Assembly (NCBI RefSeq): GCF_900215435.1
Contig: NZ_OCMY01000002.1
Coordinates: 248,001 to 312,000, forward strand
Length of the DNA: 64,000 bases
Direction: 5' to 3'
DNA from: Candidatus Pantoea floridensis
GTDB lineage: Bacteria > Pseudomonadota > Gammaproteobacteria > Enterobacterales > Enterobacteriaceae
Shown here: piece after piece, positions 29,785 to 40,019 of the stretch
Position numbering within the stretch: the stretch's first letter is position 1
Layout: each line of letters begins with the position of its first letter
Notes under the pieces: model-generated
What the model saw: the letters and a program-made list of their open reading frames with translations, nothing else
Database searches by the model: none
Told to the model about the DNA's origin: nothing
Program-made: the position numbers and the translations under genes

Positions 29785-31257
29785 ATGTCCCGATTCACCG
29801 AGCAACACCTTTATATTGATGGCGCACGAGTTCCCGCTGCGGCAGGCAACACCTTTCAGACCATCAACCCGGCCAACGGCGAAGTACTCGCTGAAGTGCA
29901 CGAAGCCGAGCGCGCGGATGTTGATCGCGCTGTCGCCGCGGCAAAAAAAGGCCAAAAAGTCTGGGCGGCGATGACCGCAATGGAACGCTCGCGCATTTTG
30001 CGTCGTGCGGTGGATATTCTGCGTGAACGCAATGATGAACTGGCCGCGCTGGAAACCCTCGACACCGGCAAGCCGCTCAGCGAAACCCAATATGTTGATA
30101 TCGTCACCGGCGCCGACGTTCTGGAATACTACGCCGGCTTGATTCCCGCGCTTGAAGGCCAGCAAATTCCGCTGCGCGATACTTCTTTCGTCTATACCCG
30201 CCGTGAACCGCTGGGCGTGGTTGCCGGTATTGGCGCGTGGAACTACCCGATTCAGATTGCCTTGTGGAAATCGGCGCCAGCGCTGGCTGCCGGTAACGCG
30301 ATGATCTTCAAACCAAGTGAAGTCACGCCGCTAACCGCGCTGAAACTGGCAGAAATCTACACCGAAGCCGGCGTGCCAGATGGTGTGTTTAACGTGGTGA
30401 ACGGTCGCGGCTCCGTCACCGGGCAGCTGCTGACCGATCATCCGGGCATCGATAAAGTATCCTTCACCGGCGGCGTGGCGAGCGGTAAGAAAGTGATGGC
30501 TAACGCGGCTGGTTCGACGCTGAAAGACGTCACCATGGAGCTGGGCGGTAAATCACCGCTGATCATCTTCGATGATGCGGATCTCGATCTCGCTGCCGAT
30601 ATCGCCATGATGGCGAACTTCTACAGCTCCGGCCAGGTTTGCACCAACGGCACGCGCGTGTTCATCCCTGCCAAATTGCTGTCTGCGTTTGAAACAAAAA
30701 TCACCGAGCGCGTGGCGCGCATTAAAGCGGGAGACCTGAACGATCCGGGCACTAATTTTGGTCCACTGGTGAGCTTCCCCCATCGCGACAACGTCATGCG
30801 CTATATCGAATCAGGTATTAGCGAAGGCGCGCGTCTGCTGTGCGGCGGTAAACGCCTGAGCGGCGCGGGCTTCGATAACGGCGCATGGGTGGAGCCGACC
30901 GTGTTCACCGATTGCCGCGATGAGATGACCATCGTGCGCGAAGAGATTTTTGGCCCGGTGATGTCAATTCTGACTTACGAAAGCGAAGACGAAGTGGTAC
31001 GTCGCGCCAACGCGACCGATTTTGGTCTGGCGGCCGGTGTGGTGACGCAAAATCTTAACCGCGCGCACCGCGTAATTCACCAGATTGAAGCGGGCATTTG
31101 CTGGATCAACACCTGGGGAGAATCCGCCGCTGAAATGCCGGTGGGTGGCTATAAGCACTCCGGCGTGGGCCGCGAAAACGGCCTGATGACGCTGCAGAAT
31201 TACACCCAGGTGAAATCTGTTCAGCTCGAAATGACCCGTTTTCAGTCCGTATTTTAA
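29785..31257 (+). CDS. betB: Betaine aldehyde dehydrogenase
   Basis: 490-residue NAD(P)-dependent aldehyde dehydrogenase that converts betaine aldehyde to glycine betaine. Catalytic Glu in MELGGKSPL and catalytic Cys in [12 protein letters not shown] are present, with the Rossmann segment [17 protein letters not shown] precedes the ATG; the gap from betI is 13 nt. With BetA it completes osmoprotectant synthesis from choline. Confidence 0.95.
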   Translation: MSRFTEQHLYIDGARVPAAAGNTFQTINPANGEVLAEVHEAERADVDRAVAAAKKGQKVWAAMTAMERSRILRRAVDILRERNDELAALETLDTGKPLSETQYVDIVTGADVLEYYAGLIPALEGQQIPLRDTSFVYTRREPLGVVAGIGAWNYPIQIALWKSAPALAAGNAMIFKPSEVTPLTALKLAEIYTEAGVPDGVFNVVNGRGSVTGQLLTDHPGIDKVSFTGGVASGKKVMANAAGSTLKDVTMELGGKSPLIIFDDADLDLAADIAMMANFYSSGQVCTNGTRVFIPAKLLSAFETKITERVARIKAGDLNDPGTNFGPLVSFPHRDNVMRYIESGISEGARLLCGGKRLSGAGFDNGAWVEPTVFTDCRDEMTIVREEIFGPVMSILTYESEDEVVRRANATDFGLAAGVVTQNLNRAHRVIHQIEAGICWINTWGESAAEMPVGGYKHSGVGRENGLMTLQNYTQVKSVQLEMTRFQSVF

Positions 31258-31285
31258 TTTTGGCTTTTAACCTGAGGAACGACTA

Positions 31286-32965
31286 ATGGAATTTGATTAC
31301 ATCATTATCGGAGCCGGATCCGCAGGGAACGTTTTGGCAACAAGACTGACCGAAGATAGCAGCGTCAATGTGCTGCTTTTAGAGGCGGGTGGCCCAGACT
31401 ACCGCTTCGACTTTCGCACGCAGATGCCTGCGGCGCTGGCTTTCCCTTTGCAGGGAAAACGCTACAACTGGGCATATGAAACGGAACCTGAGCCATACAT
31501 GAACAACCGCCGAATGGAGTGCGGGCGCGGCAAGGGTTTAGGCGGTTCATCGCTGATCAACGGCATGTGTTACATCCGTGGTAACGCCATGGACCTGGAC
31601 AACTGGGCGAAGGAACCTGGCCTCGAGAGCTGGAGCTATCTCAACTGTCTGCCCTACTATCGCAAATCTGAAACGCGCGATATCGGTGCCAACGATTATC
31701 ATGGCGGCGAAGGCCCGGTGAGCATTACCACCTGTAAACCCGGTAACAATCCGCTGTTTGCAGCGATGATTGAAGCGGGCGTTCAGGCAGGTTATCCGCG
31801 CACTGACGATCTCAACGGCTATCAGCAGGAAGGCTTTGGTCCAATGGACCGCTTTGTCACGCCGAAAGGCCGCCGTTCGAGCACCGCGCGCGGCTATCTC
31901 GATACCGCGAAAACGCGTCCGAACCTGAAGATCATCACGCATGCCACCACCGATCGCATTCTGTTTGACGGTAAACGCGCCATTGGCGTGCAGTATCTGC
32001 TGGGTTCCAGCAACACCTCGCATAAAGTAGAGGCGCGTCGTGAAGTGCTGCTTTGCGCCGGTGCCATTGCTTCGCCGCAGATTCTGCAGCGTTCTGGCGT
32101 CGGTTCGGCAGCGTTGCTGAAACAGTTTGATATTCCGCTGGTGCATGATTTGCCAGGCGTGGGCGAGAACCTGCAGGATCACCTCGAAATGTACCTGCAA
32201 TATGAGTGCAAAGAGCCGGTTTCGCTTTATCCGGCACTGAAGTGGTGGAACCAGCCGAAAATTGGCGCGGAGTGGCTGTTTAACGGCACCGGCGTTGGCG
32301 CCAGTAATCACTTCGAAGGCGGCGGCTTTATCCGCAGCCGCGAAGAGTTTACCTGGCCGAATATTCAGTATCACTTCCTGCCAGTAGCGATTAACTACAA
32401 CGGCTCGAATGCGGTGGAAGCGCACGGATTCCAGTGCCACGTTGGCTCCATGCGCTCACCAAGTCGCGGCCATGTACGCCTGAAATCACGCGATCCACGT
32501 CGCGATCCGGCGATTCTGTTCAACTACATGTCACATGAGCAGGATTGGCATGAGTTCCGCGATGCCATTCGCATCACGCGTCAAATCATCAATCAACCGG
32601 CGCTGGATAAGTATCGTGGCAAAGAGATCAGCCCAGGCCTGGATTGCCAGACCGATGAACAGCTGGATGAGTTTGTGCGTAACCACGGCGAAACCGCTTA
32701 TCACCCGTGCGGCACCTGTAAGATGGGTAACGACGAGATGTCGGTGGTTGATGGCGAAGGTCGCGTGCACGGTATTGAAGCACTGCGCGTTGTCGATGCC
32801 TCGATCATGCCGTTAATCATCACCGGCAATCTCAACGCTACCACCATCATGATTGGTGAAAAAATCGCGGATAACATTCGTGGTCGCCAGCCGCTGCCGC
32901 GCAGTGAAGCGGATTACTTTGTCGCCGGTGATAAACCGGTACGCGCTGAACCGATGCGCGGATAA
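31286..32965 (+). CDS. betA: Choline dehydrogenase
   Basis: 559-residue GMC-family flavoprotein that oxidises choline to betaine aldehyde at the membrane. FAD motif [12 protein letters not shown] is at residues 6-17, the GMC signatures [15 protein letters not shown] and [15 protein letters not shown] follow, and the active-site His-containing [11 protein letters not shown] is near the C-terminus. Last gene of the operon; a strong terminator follows directly. Confidence 0.95.
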   Translation: MEFDYIIIGAGSAGNVLATRLTEDSSVNVLLLEAGGPDYRFDFRTQMPAALAFPLQGKRYNWAYETEPEPYMNNRRMECGRGKGLGGSSLINGMCYIRGNAMDLDNWAKEPGLESWSYLNCLPYYRKSETRDIGANDYHGGEGPVSITTCKPGNNPLFAAMIEAGVQAGYPRTDDLNGYQQEGFGPMDRFVTPKGRRSSTARGYLDTAKTRPNLKIITHATTDRILFDGKRAIGVQYLLGSSNTSHKVEARREVLLCAGAIASPQILQRSGVGSAALLKQFDIPLVHDLPGVGENLQDHLEMYLQYECKEPVSLYPALKWWNQPKIGAEWLFNGTGVGASNHFEGGGFIRSREEFTWPNIQYHFLPVAINYNGSNAVEAHGFQCHVGSMRSPSRGHVRLKSRDPRRDPAILFNYMSHEQDWHEFRDAIRITRQIINQPALDKYRGKEISPGLDCQTDEQLDEFVRNHGETAYHPCGTCKMGNDEMSVVDGEGRVHGIEALRVVDASIMPLIITGNLNATTIMIGEKIADNIRGRQPLPRSEADYFVAGDKPVRAEPMRG

Positions 32966-32976
32966 CTACGCCATTC

Positions 32977-33007
32977 GCAGGGTAACGTTCTGTTACCCTG
33001 CGCTTTT
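32977..33007 (+). terminator. Intrinsic terminator after betA
   Basis: Perfect 10-bp stem GCAGGGTAAC/GTTACCCTGC with a 5-nt loop, followed by GCTTTT. It begins 12 nt after the betA stop. Confidence 0.9.
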
Positions 33008-33037
33008 ACTCCATATATCGATAATAAGCTGCCATAG

Positions 33038-33373
33038 CTGGTGGCGCAGGATCGCCAGGTCGCCAAACCTATCACTTCGCAATACCACTATTACGGTTCG
33101 GATAGATATGAAGTTGACGCTAATACAGCGCTGCCGCTGTTGGCCGGACATCCCGCTGTTTTCTGGCGAGATGCGCCGGATGTCCGCATCGATATTGAGT
33201 CAGTACAAATCCAACTCTCGATCACCGAAAAGCACGACCAACTTTGTCTTAGGCTCAGCCCGAGCTTCGATAGCCGCGATCAGGTCGTCATGGTCAATGA
33301 AACGCCGACCCGATTAGTCGCCTATACGGTGAACGAAGCACACAGAAAAATTGCCGCGGTACTCGGTGAATAG
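33038..33373 (+). pseudogene. Decayed gene fragment, family not recognised
   Basis: An open stretch of about 111 codons with normal-looking protein character (for example PLLAGHPAVFWRDAPDV and ETPTRLVAYTVNEAHRKIAAVLGE). It is bounded by an in-frame TAG directly upstream and a TAG downstream. The first possible start is GTG at 33041, with no ribosome site. Reading through the downstream TAG continues LRISATITVNVSW for about 26 codons, and another frame is open to about 33490. The stretch looks like an internal piece of a larger protein broken by stops and frameshifts. I cannot name the parent. It lies between the betA terminator and vapBC, in a gap of about 590 nt that otherwise holds nothing clear. 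Confidence 0.5.
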
Positions 33374-33556
33374 CTGCGAATTTCCGCAACCATAACCGTA
33401 AACGTCAGCTGGCAGCGGACTTACTGGCAGGCAGTGATAGCGTGGGGAAAATGAATACCGAAACATTGTTGTCGGTGTTGCGTGGAGATTAAACACGCCA
33501 TAACACAAACATTCATCTGGCTGCATTTATTTCAGTGCAGTCATTAATATTCGTTA

Positions 33557-33973
33557 TTACTGAGACCAATCTTGTAGATCGAGGCCTGCAACACGAATGA
33601 ATTCTCGCGTATTATTGGTGACTAAAATAGTATTTGTCGCAATCGCATGCCCAGCAATTGCCGCATCATTAGCTCCTATCGGCGTACCGGTAGCAGCAAG
33701 CGCCATTTTCACTTGAGTGGTGGCATCAACTGCCGCACGGTCCCATGGCAAAACAGCATCAAGTCGAGTCACAAACGCTTCAACTAACGAGAGGTGTTTC
33801 GGAGAGGCTTTTTTGCCAATCGCGCCAAAGCGCATTTCGGCATAAGTGATAGCCGATACCACAATACGATCGCGTCGCATAACACATTGCGTTAACTTCT
33901 CAATCACCGCTTCCGGCTGCTCACGCATAATAAATGAGCATATATTGGTATCTAGCATATAGGTTTTCATCAA
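33557..33973 (-). CDS. vapC: VapC toxin, PIN-domain ribonuclease
   Basis: 138-residue PIN-domain protein of the VapC type. Enterobacterial VapC enzymes cut initiator tRNA and stop translation. Acidic metal-binding residues are visible: Asp8 in LDTNIC, Glu in SAITYAEMRFG and Asp in IGANDAAIAGHA. It overlaps the antitoxin gene by 4 nt (ATGA), the usual coupled arrangement. Nearby gene decay and the short antitoxin-first operon fit an acquired stability module. Confidence 0.92.
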   Translation of the reverse strand: MMKTYMLDTNICSFIMREQPEAVIEKLTQCVMRRDRIVVSAITYAEMRFGAIGKKASPKHLSLVEAFVTRLDAVLPWDRAAVDATTQVKMALAATGTPIGANDAAIAGHAIATNTILVTNNTREFIRVAGLDLQDWSQ

Positions 33974-34197
33974 AGTTCAAACCGCCCTTCCTGAATCACG
34001 TCATCCCTCTCACTCAAGAAGTCTGGCTCTGCCTTTTCTTCCAATAAGTAAGAATCCCAACTCGGCTTAACCGGACGCAGGATTAGCGTATCCCCTTCAC
34101 GAATAATTTCGAGTTCGTTGACCCCCTCAAAGTCCATGTCGCGCGGCAAACGGATAGCGCGATTGTTGCCATTTTTGAATACAGATACAGTACGCAT
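33970..34197 (-). CDS. vapB: VapB antitoxin, AbrB-like
   Basis: 75-residue antitoxin with the swapped-hairpin AbrB/MazE DNA-binding fold: SVFKNGNNRAIRLPRDMDF at residues 4-22, followed by an acidic toxin-wrapping tail (EEKAEPDFLSERDDVI). A GGAGGA ribosome site precedes the ATG. Together with VapC it should repress its own promoter, where three palindromes lie. Confidence 0.92.
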   Translation of the reverse strand: MRTVSVFKNGNNRAIRLPRDMDFEGVNELEIIREGDTLILRPVKPSWDSYLLEEKAEPDFLSERDDVIQEGRFEL

Positions 34198-34214
34198 GAT
34201 TTTCCTCCACTAGG

Positions 34215-34252
34215 CACATATGTGAAGTATACGCGTATGCTTGGCATATGCC
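34215..34252. promoter_or_regulatory. Three palindromes at the vapBC promoter
   Basis: CACATATGTG (34215-34224), ATACGCGTAT (34229-34238) and GGCATATGCC (34243-34252): three perfect 10-bp palindromes with centres exactly 14 bp apart. They begin 18 nt upstream of the vapB ATG. VapBC complexes bind paired palindromes or inverted repeats; this array would suit cooperative autorepression. Confidence 0.75.
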
Positions 34253-34466
34253 TATATTCTGTTGATTGATTTTCACACTCCCGCATCAACATAAAGTCCC
34301 TGTATAAAGACCACAGCAATGTCGCTAAAGCCCGGATCAAAAGACCACATCAAAGTATGTTGTAACTATAAACGTTAAATTCCCTCGTCGCATTTGGTAA
34401 TACAAAGCCGCGCCCTCCTGCTGATTTTTCTGCTTCAATAAATCACCCATTTCATGAGGATCTACC

Positions 34467-35369
34467 ATGAATCGCCGCCATTTTTTATCCTGCCTTTCGC
34501 TTTCGGCGCTGGCCATACGCAGCGGGATGACGTTTGCTGCAGCCACGCATGTCACAACGACAATTTTACCACTTTGGCCTGATTTGCCGCCCGGCGGCGG
34601 CGGCCCTTCTGGCAAGGTGGTGATCTCAGACAAAGGCGCGCAGCGCAATATTGCGCAGCCCACGCTTACGGTATTAACCCCTGCTAAGCCCAATGGCAGC
34701 GCGGTATTAGTTGCCGCCGGCGGTGGCTACACGCGCATAGAAATGGGTAAAGAGGCCTGGCCCGCCGCCCGATGGCTGACCGCGCGCGGTTATACCGCCT
34801 ATGTGCTGAGCTATCGTTTGCCTCATGAAGGCTGGAAAGATGGCGCGACAGTTTCATTGCAGGATGCACAGCGCGCGTTGCGCATAGTACGGCAGCGTGA
34901 AAAGCATGTCAGCGTGCTGGGATTCTCGGCCGGTGGGCACCTGCTCGGCATGGCAGCGACACGACCGGACTTCCGTTCTTATAAGGTCACGGATGCGCTG
35001 GATAATCAGCCCGCGACCGCCGACCGCGCGGCGCTCATCTATCCGATCATCACGCTGGAGCAGCCCTATACACACACTTCAACGCACAAGATTCTGGTCG
35101 GCAACAATGCGCCCGCAAGCGAAGATGCACGTTGGTCCGTGCAGCAATTTGTGAATCCGCACTCGCCGCCCTTCTTTCTGGTGCAGGCTAAGGATGATCC
35201 GATCTCTGATCCACACAACACGCTGATCATGGCCGATGCTTGTCAGCAGCAGCATGTTCCGGTTGAGATGCATCGTTACAGCAGTGGCGGACATGGCTTT
35301 GGCATGGGCAGGCCCGGCACACCCACCGTGGCGTGGCCGGAGCACTATGAAAATTGGTTGCAACGTTAA
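34467..35369 (+). CDS. Exported alpha/beta-hydrolase (esterase)
   Basis: 300 residues with an N-terminal export signal carrying a twin-arginine-like [15 protein letters not shown], cleaved near TFAAA. The hydrolase fold shows an oxyanion block [17 protein letters not shown], nucleophile Ser in [11 protein letters not shown], Asp in [10 protein letters not shown] and His in SSGGHGFG. It resembles acetyl-xylan or carbohydrate-ester hydrolases of the BD-FAE type. It stands alone, convergent with and overlapping the biuret-hydrolase-like gene by 4 nt. Substrate unknown. Confidence 0.82.
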   Translation: MNRRHFLSCLSLSALAIRSGMTFAAATHVTTTILPLWPDLPPGGGGPSGKVVISDKGAQRNIAQPTLTVLTPAKPNGSAVLVAAGGGYTRIEMGKEAWPAARWLTARGYTAYVLSYRLPHEGWKDGATVSLQDAQRALRIVRQREKHVSVLGFSAGGHLLGMAATRPDFRSYKVTDALDNQPATADRAALIYPIITLEQPYTHTSTHKILVGNNAPASEDARWSVQQFVNPHSPPFFLVQAKDDPISDPHNTLIMADACQQQHVPVEMHRYSSGGHGFGMGRPGTPTVAWPEHYENWLQR

Positions 35370-36073
35370 CGCATCGTGGCCAGCTGCTCGCTGGCAAATC
35401 CCGCCAGCAAAGTCTGCGAAGTGGCCACCGCACCAAAAATCCCGCCCTGCATATGGATCATACTGAGCGCCGCTTCATGATGTTTTAACTCAGTAGCGGC
35501 GCAGCAATCGGCCAGCACCAGGCACTCAAAACCGCGATCGTTAGCTTCGCGCAGTGTGGTATGCACGCAAACATCGGTGGTGATACCGCTGATAATCAGA
35601 TTACGAATACCGCGACTGCGTAAGATCAACTCCAAATCGGTGGCGTAAAATGAGCCTTTGCCCGGTTTATCGATGATGATTTCACCCGGCAGCGGCGCCA
35701 GTTCCGGAATGATTTCCCAGCCCGGTTCACCGCGCACCAGAATGCGGCCGCACGGACCAGGCGCGCCAATTTCTGCCTGCATCCGCTTCGAACGCCAACG
35801 CTTATTCGCGGGCAAATCGCTGAGATCAGGGCGATGACCTTCGCGGGTATGAATGATCGGGAATCCCCATTCACGCATCGTTGCCAGCACGCGTTGCAGT
35901 GGCGCAATGGGCGCGCGCGTTAAGGCGATATCGTAACCCATGCTATCCACATAACCGCCCTTGCCGCAGAAATCAGTCTGCATATCAATAACGATCAGCG
36001 CGGTATCGCGCGGGCTGCAGCGGCCGTCATACGGCCATGAGTAAGGGGTTGAATCAATTGCGAAATCAGGCAT
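35366..36073 (-). CDS. Isochorismatase-like cysteine hydrolase, biuret-hydrolase-like
   Basis: 235-residue cysteine hydrolase with catalytic triad Asp30, Lys136 and Cys169 (in [28 protein letters not shown] and [11 protein letters not shown]). These positions run a constant six residues below those I recall for the Rhizobium leguminosarum biuret hydrolase BiuH, and long blocks ([31 protein letters not shown]) look the same. BiuH splits biuret to allophanate and ammonia. GGAGG lies before the ATG, which overlaps the permease stop by 8 nt. Close relatives also act on other ureides or pyrimidine-derived amides, so biuret as substrate is likely but not certain. Confidence 0.8.
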   Translation of the reverse strand: MPDFAIDSTPYSWPYDGRCSPRDTALIVIDMQTDFCGKGGYVDSMGYDIALTRAPIAPLQRVLATMREWGFPIIHTREGHRPDLSDLPANKRWRSKRMQAEIGAPGPCGRILVRGEPGWEIIPELAPLPGEIIIDKPGKGSFYATDLELILRSRGIRNLIISGITTDVCVHTTLREANDRGFECLVLADCCAATELKHHEAALSMIHMQGGIFGAVATSQTLLAGFASEQLATMR

Positions 36074-37376
36074 TTTTTTCCTCCATCACATTGATTGCGT
36101 TCTCACGCTTAAATTTGACAATCAGCGTATAACTAGCGGCGGCAGTAACCAGACCAATCACCGCTTCACCAAATTGTGGAAATGCAACATGTGCCATCAC
36201 CGCACACAAGCTGCCTATTGCCCAGGCCGCGAAGGCGCTGCCTCGTAAACGACGTGATTTACGCTGCTCGCTGACTTTTGCCATGAAGCTCAGGTCGACA
36301 ATCATCACCGCGCCAAATGGCGGCACCACAATACCCAGCAAGCTGAGCCACTCGAGGAAATAAGACCACACCCCAGCAAGCGCAAGCGCCCCGCCGATGA
36401 CGCCAAGGATCACCGTCCACAAGCGCATTTTGCTGCTGAAAAGGTGGCTAAAGCCGACCGCACCGTTATAAAGGCAATGCGTGCACACGGAACCAAGGTT
36501 GATGAATACGAAAAGGAAGGCAATGACCGAGAGCAACATGCCATGCCCCATCAGCATCGGCAGGAAGTTACCGCCGTTGCTCGCCGGGTCCACCGCCGCA
36601 CCAACGGCTACAATCACCACACCAAACAGATAAGAGATAACATTCGCTAGCGGAAAAGCAGAGAACGCAGCAATCACCGCCGATTTCCCATCTTTCGACC
36701 AGCGAGTGAAATCAGCGGTCATGGTGCCTGAATCAGCAAAACCGGCCACCACCATGGTAACTGCCGTACCCATGCTCATCGCGCCGACCGCACTGGCACT
36801 CCCCTTAAACTGGGTAACGGTGCTGAAATCGTGATCCTGACCAATCAGCCATAGTGCCACCACTCCCAGAATCACAAACAGCGGAGCGGCAATCAGACCC
36901 AGCACCGACAACGCCCGCACGCCCAGGAAAGTAATGGCGGTGTACAACACCATCGCAAACGCCGTTACTGCCAGCGCGTTCCAGCCAAAAGTTTGATGGA
37001 TCACCGTACCGGTTAGGCCGGTCTGGAAGGCATACCAGCCAATAACCACGGTAGAAAGAAAACCTGACACCAGAATGTAGCCTTTGGTGCCGAAGGTGCG
37101 CTTCGCCTGCAGCGCAAAGTTCATGCCGGTGTTACCCGCAAACCAGCTTAGCGCGCCGACGTAAGCAAACAGCACCAGATTACCCAGCAAAATCGCTATC
37201 AATGCCGGCCAAAAACCGAGATGCCAGGTGATGATGCCGCCGAATAGCGCATTGGTGAGGATCATCGGAAAACCGAACCACACCGCAGAGACCGAGCCGG
37301 TTGAATGGCGATGGCTCAGCGGCACCGGCTCGTGTTCGAACTCCTGCTCAAGAGCAGGTGAATTTTTGTTAGTCAT
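36066..37376 (-). CDS. NCS1-family nucleobase/ureide permease (CodB-like)
   Basis: About 436 residues with twelve hydrophobic segments, of the cytosine-purine permease (NCS1) family. The blocks [22 protein letters not shown] and [15 protein letters not shown] fit the CodB/PucI group that imports cytosine, allantoin, hydantoins and related compounds. The start is the ATG at 37376, which overlaps the amidase stop by 8 nt; the open frame extends 76 codons further inside the amidase gene without support. With the amidase and the biuret-hydrolase-like enzyme it forms a compact uptake and nitrogen-release operon. Confidence 0.85.
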   Translation of the reverse strand: MTNKNSPALEQEFEHEPVPLSHRHSTGSVSAVWFGFPMILTNALFGGIITWHLGFWPALIAILLGNLVLFAYVGALSWFAGNTGMNFALQAKRTFGTKGYILVSGFLSTVVIGWYAFQTGLTGTVIHQTFGWNALAVTAFAMVLYTAITFLGVRALSVLGLIAAPLFVILGVVALWLIGQDHDFSTVTQFKGSASAVGAMSMGTAVTMVVAGFADSGTMTADFTRWSKDGKSAVIAAFSAFPLANVISYLFGVVIVAVGAAVDPASNGGNFLPMLMGHGMLLSVIAFLFVFINLGSVCTHCLYNGAVGFSHLFSSKMRLWTVILGVIGGALALAGVWSYFLEWLSLLGIVVPPFGAVMIVDLSFMAKVSEQRKSRRLRGSAFAAWAIGSLCAVMAHVAFPQFGEAVIGLVTAAASYTLIVKFKRENAINVMEEKNA

Positions 37377-38814
37377 GGGCAACTCCGAATGAACAGGCGA
37401 TGTGATTCCAGGGTTGAATGCGCTCGAATGCGGCACTTGCCGCCAGCACCAGGCCATCGTCCAGATGACGACCCACAATTTGCATGCCAATCGGCAATCC
37501 GCTGGCGGTGAAGCCCGCCGGCACAGACGCCGCCGGTTGGCCGGTAAAGTTGAAGGGGAAACAGAACGACAGCCAGTGATCGCTACGCACCATGCGGCCA
37601 TCAATCACCTCCGGCCCCTGCATGTTGAGCGGGAATGGTGGTACCGCCAGCGTCGGCGAAAGCAGCAGATCGTAGCGCTGCATAAAGCGCCACATCTGAT
37701 TGCACAGTTTTTTACGCGTGGTGTTGGCATCGGTGAAGTTTTCCGCGCGCCAGTCGCGCTGAAGCATGGCAGTAAGATGCGGCGACATCCGCGAACCGAG
37801 CGCTGTTTGCATCTGACGCATGCCCGCCAAATCGCTTTCAAATGCCACCAGCGCAGCAAAGGTGGCACTTTCGTCGGCGATACCCGGATCGACCTCTTCC
37901 AATTCAGCGCCCAGTTCACGAGCAAAGCGTCGCGCCGCCTGAGTGACAACGTCACGCACCTCGGGATCGACGGTGATATAGCCAAAATCAGCGCTAAAGG
38001 CGATGCGCAGGCCCTCCAGCGGTTTATTCAGCGCCGTCAGCCAGTCGACGTCATTACAGGGAATGGAGTGGCGATCGCGCATATCCGGTCCCGCCATCAC
38101 CGACATCATGAGCGCGCTGTCACGCACGGTACGCGTCATTGGCCCAATATGCTCCAGCGATTCCCAGCTGGAGACGCCGGGATAACGCTCATCACGACAG
38201 CCTGGCCACAGCGGCACGCGCCCCATCGACGCTTTCAGCCCGTACACGCCACAGTGCGCAGCGGGAATGCGCACCGAACCGCCGCCGTCGCTGCCTAACG
38301 CCATGGGACATAAGCGCGCTGCCAGCGCCGCTCCGGAACCGGCACTTGAACCGCCCGGCGTTTTACTGAGATCCCACGGATTGCGTGGTGATGGAAACAG
38401 CGGATTGTGCCCAACCCCGCTGTAGCCGAATTCTGGCGCCGTGGTTTTACCCAGCAGCACCGCATCAGCGGCCAGCAGGCGTTCCACGGTGATGTCATCC
38501 TCTTGCGGAACAAAGTCGGCATAGGCCGCAGATCCGGAAGTGGTTTTTACCCCAGCGGTACAGATCAGATCTTTCACCGCCAGCGGCACGCCGGCCAGCG
38601 CACCCAACGTTTCGCCGCGCCTGCGCCTGGCGTCAATCGCCGTCGCCTGCTGCAGCGCCAACTCTGGCGTTGCGGTGCAAAACGCCTTAATGAGCGGCTC
38701 GCGCTGTTCCATGCGATCAATAGCTGCTTGCGTCAGCTCACGCGCCGAAAGCTCGCCGCGATGAACTAATGCCGCGAGCGTGGTGGCATCCTCATCCAAC
38801 AGTACATCAAACAT
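37369..38814 (-). CDS. Amidase-signature hydrolase (AtzE-like)
   Basis: 481-residue amidase-signature enzyme. Catalytic Lys is in AVKDLI, with cis-Ser in TPGGSSAGSGAA and nucleophile Ser in LGSDGGGSVRIPA. Family members include AtzE and AtzF of s-triazine and biuret breakdown as well as general amidases and Gln-tRNA amidotransferases; length and context exclude the last. As first gene of the operon with the NCS1 permease and biuret-hydrolase-like gene it probably releases ammonia from an N-carboxy or ureido intermediate (inference). Confidence 0.82.
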   Translation of the reverse strand: MFDVLLDEDATTLAALVHRGELSARELTQAAIDRMEQREPLIKAFCTATPELALQQATAIDARRRRGETLGALAGVPLAVKDLICTAGVKTTSGSAAYADFVPQEDDITVERLLAADAVLLGKTTAPEFGYSGVGHNPLFPSPRNPWDLSKTPGGSSAGSGAALAARLCPMALGSDGGGSVRIPAAHCGVYGLKASMGRVPLWPGCRDERYPGVSSWESLEHIGPMTRTVRDSALMMSVMAGPDMRDRHSIPCNDVDWLTALNKPLEGLRIAFSADFGYITVDPEVRDVVTQAARRFARELGAELEEVDPGIADESATFAALVAFESDLAGMRQMQTALGSRMSPHLTAMLQRDWRAENFTDANTTRKKLCNQMWRFMQRYDLLLSPTLAVPPFPLNMQGPEVIDGRMVRSDHWLSFCFPFNFTGQPAASVPAGFTASGLPIGMQIVGRHLDDGLVLAASAAFERIQPWNHIACSFGVAHD

Positions 38815-38969
38815 GTGAATACTCCCGATGTAGAACTTATCGGGGATAGTGCAGATTACGTGCCAATACTTTCCAGAAAGCGCGAGGCGTGAAGCAAAGC
38901 CAGATGGGATACGGACTTGGATACAAGATCGAATACTTATGCATCTTTAAGCAGCAAAGCGAAAGGATA

Positions 38970-39003
38970 AAAGCACGATAATGGCGCAGAGATGCGCCAT
39001 TAT
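38970..39003 (-). terminator. Likely terminator of the LysR gene at 39017
   Basis: Perfect 11-bp arms ATAATGGCGCA/TGCGCCATTAT with a 4-nt loop (38978-39003). On the minus strand a CGTGCTTTTA follows. It starts 14 nt after the LysR stop and separates it from the amidase operon. Confidence 0.7.
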
Positions 39004-39016
39004 GGCGTTCGCCGTG

Positions 39017-39922
39017 TTATGACTGATCTGCTACCTGTATTAACTCAGATAGCACCTGTTCGATCAGCTCAACAATGTGTCGGACTCTCAGGGGGATAAA
39101 GCGCGCGTCGGGAAATACCGCATACAGAAATCTGTCAGGTAACCGATATTCCGGCACAATTCGTCTCAGCGAACCGGCTTTTAACGCTTTGGCTACCAGC
39201 GGTAACTGCATGCCACCAACACCAATGTTCGCTTGAAGCGCCTGCAATAATCCCTCACTGCTATTGGCACGGAACACGGTATCCACCGCCAGCGTCACCG
39301 CTTTGGAATCGGAAATCAGACGCAGCGGCGCGTCTTTAGGAATTGCGCTAAAGCGAACGTGGGGATGAGAGGCAAGCTGCGCCAGGGTGGTAATCGGGGT
39401 TTCCCGCACCCGCTCTGGCGCAGCGAAAAGCGGCGTTTCAATGCGTGCTAGCACTCGCGCGGCAAACCTGTCGGGTGGTGTTTCACTCAAACGCAGGGCA
39501 ACGTCAACACCTTCACTCACCAGTTCTGCAATGCGATCGTCTAGCGCAATCGTGAGGTGTAGTTGTGGATGCCGCTGCTGTAAGGCCAGCAAGTGCGGCA
39601 AAAACAACTGGCCTAATCCGCTGGGCAGCTGGATATGCACGTTGCCCTGCAGTGCCAACTGCTGCGAACGCAGCTGGCTTTCCGCCTCCTGCATTGCAGC
39701 AAGCAGTGGCCGCATCTGCTGTAAATAGCGCTCGCCCTGCTCGGTTAATGCCATGGCACGCGTAGTGCGATGCAGCAATACCACACCGAGTTCTTCTTCT
39801 AACGCGGCGATTTGCTGGCTAACGGCCGATTGTTTCATTCCGGTCTGTCGCGCCGCGGCAGAAAAGGAACCCGCCTCAGCAACCCGCACAAAAGTATTGA
39901 TAGCATTGAGCTTATTATTCAT
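39017..39922 (-). CDS. LysR-family regulator, CrgA-like
   Basis: 301-residue LysR-type regulator with N-terminal helix-turn-helix (residues 4-62: FVRVAEAGSFSAAARQTGMKQS, quoted here as FVRVAEAGSFSAAARQ then TGMKQSAVSQQIAALE) and effector domain. It is divergent from the SDR gene at 40020 with a 97-nt gap, the common arrangement in which the regulator controls its divergent neighbour. A hairpin terminator insulates it from the amidase operon downstream. Confidence 0.87.
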   Translation of the reverse strand: MNNKLNAINTFVRVAEAGSFSAAARQTGMKQSAVSQQIAALEEELGVVLLHRTTRAMALTEQGERYLQQMRPLLAAMQEAESQLRSQQLALQGNVHIQLPSGLGQLFLPHLLALQQRHPQLHLTIALDDRIAELVSEGVDVALRLSETPPDRFAARVLARIETPLFAAPERVRETPITTLAQLASHPHVRFSAIPKDAPLRLISDSKAVTLAVDTVFRANSSEGLLQALQANIGVGGMQLPLVAKALKAGSLRRIVPEYRLPDRFLYAVFPDARFIPLRVRHIVELIEQVLSELIQVADQS

Positions 39923-40019
39923 TTAGTGATTTTTTTAATAAGTTTCATCGGATTTGTGGGATATAAGCTTTTAAAATAATAGATAACACTGTGGTTGTCT
40001 TGTATTCAGGAGAAGCAAA

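Noticed and set aside
31547..32440. 297-codon minus-strand open frame inside betA
   Set aside because: Antisense shadow of a well-conserved GMC oxidoreductase gene; composition is that of a complementary frame.
37377..37604. N-terminal extension of the NCS1 permease
   Set aside because: It lies inside the amidase gene and has no family similarity; the ATG at 37376 gives the normal length and an overlapping start.
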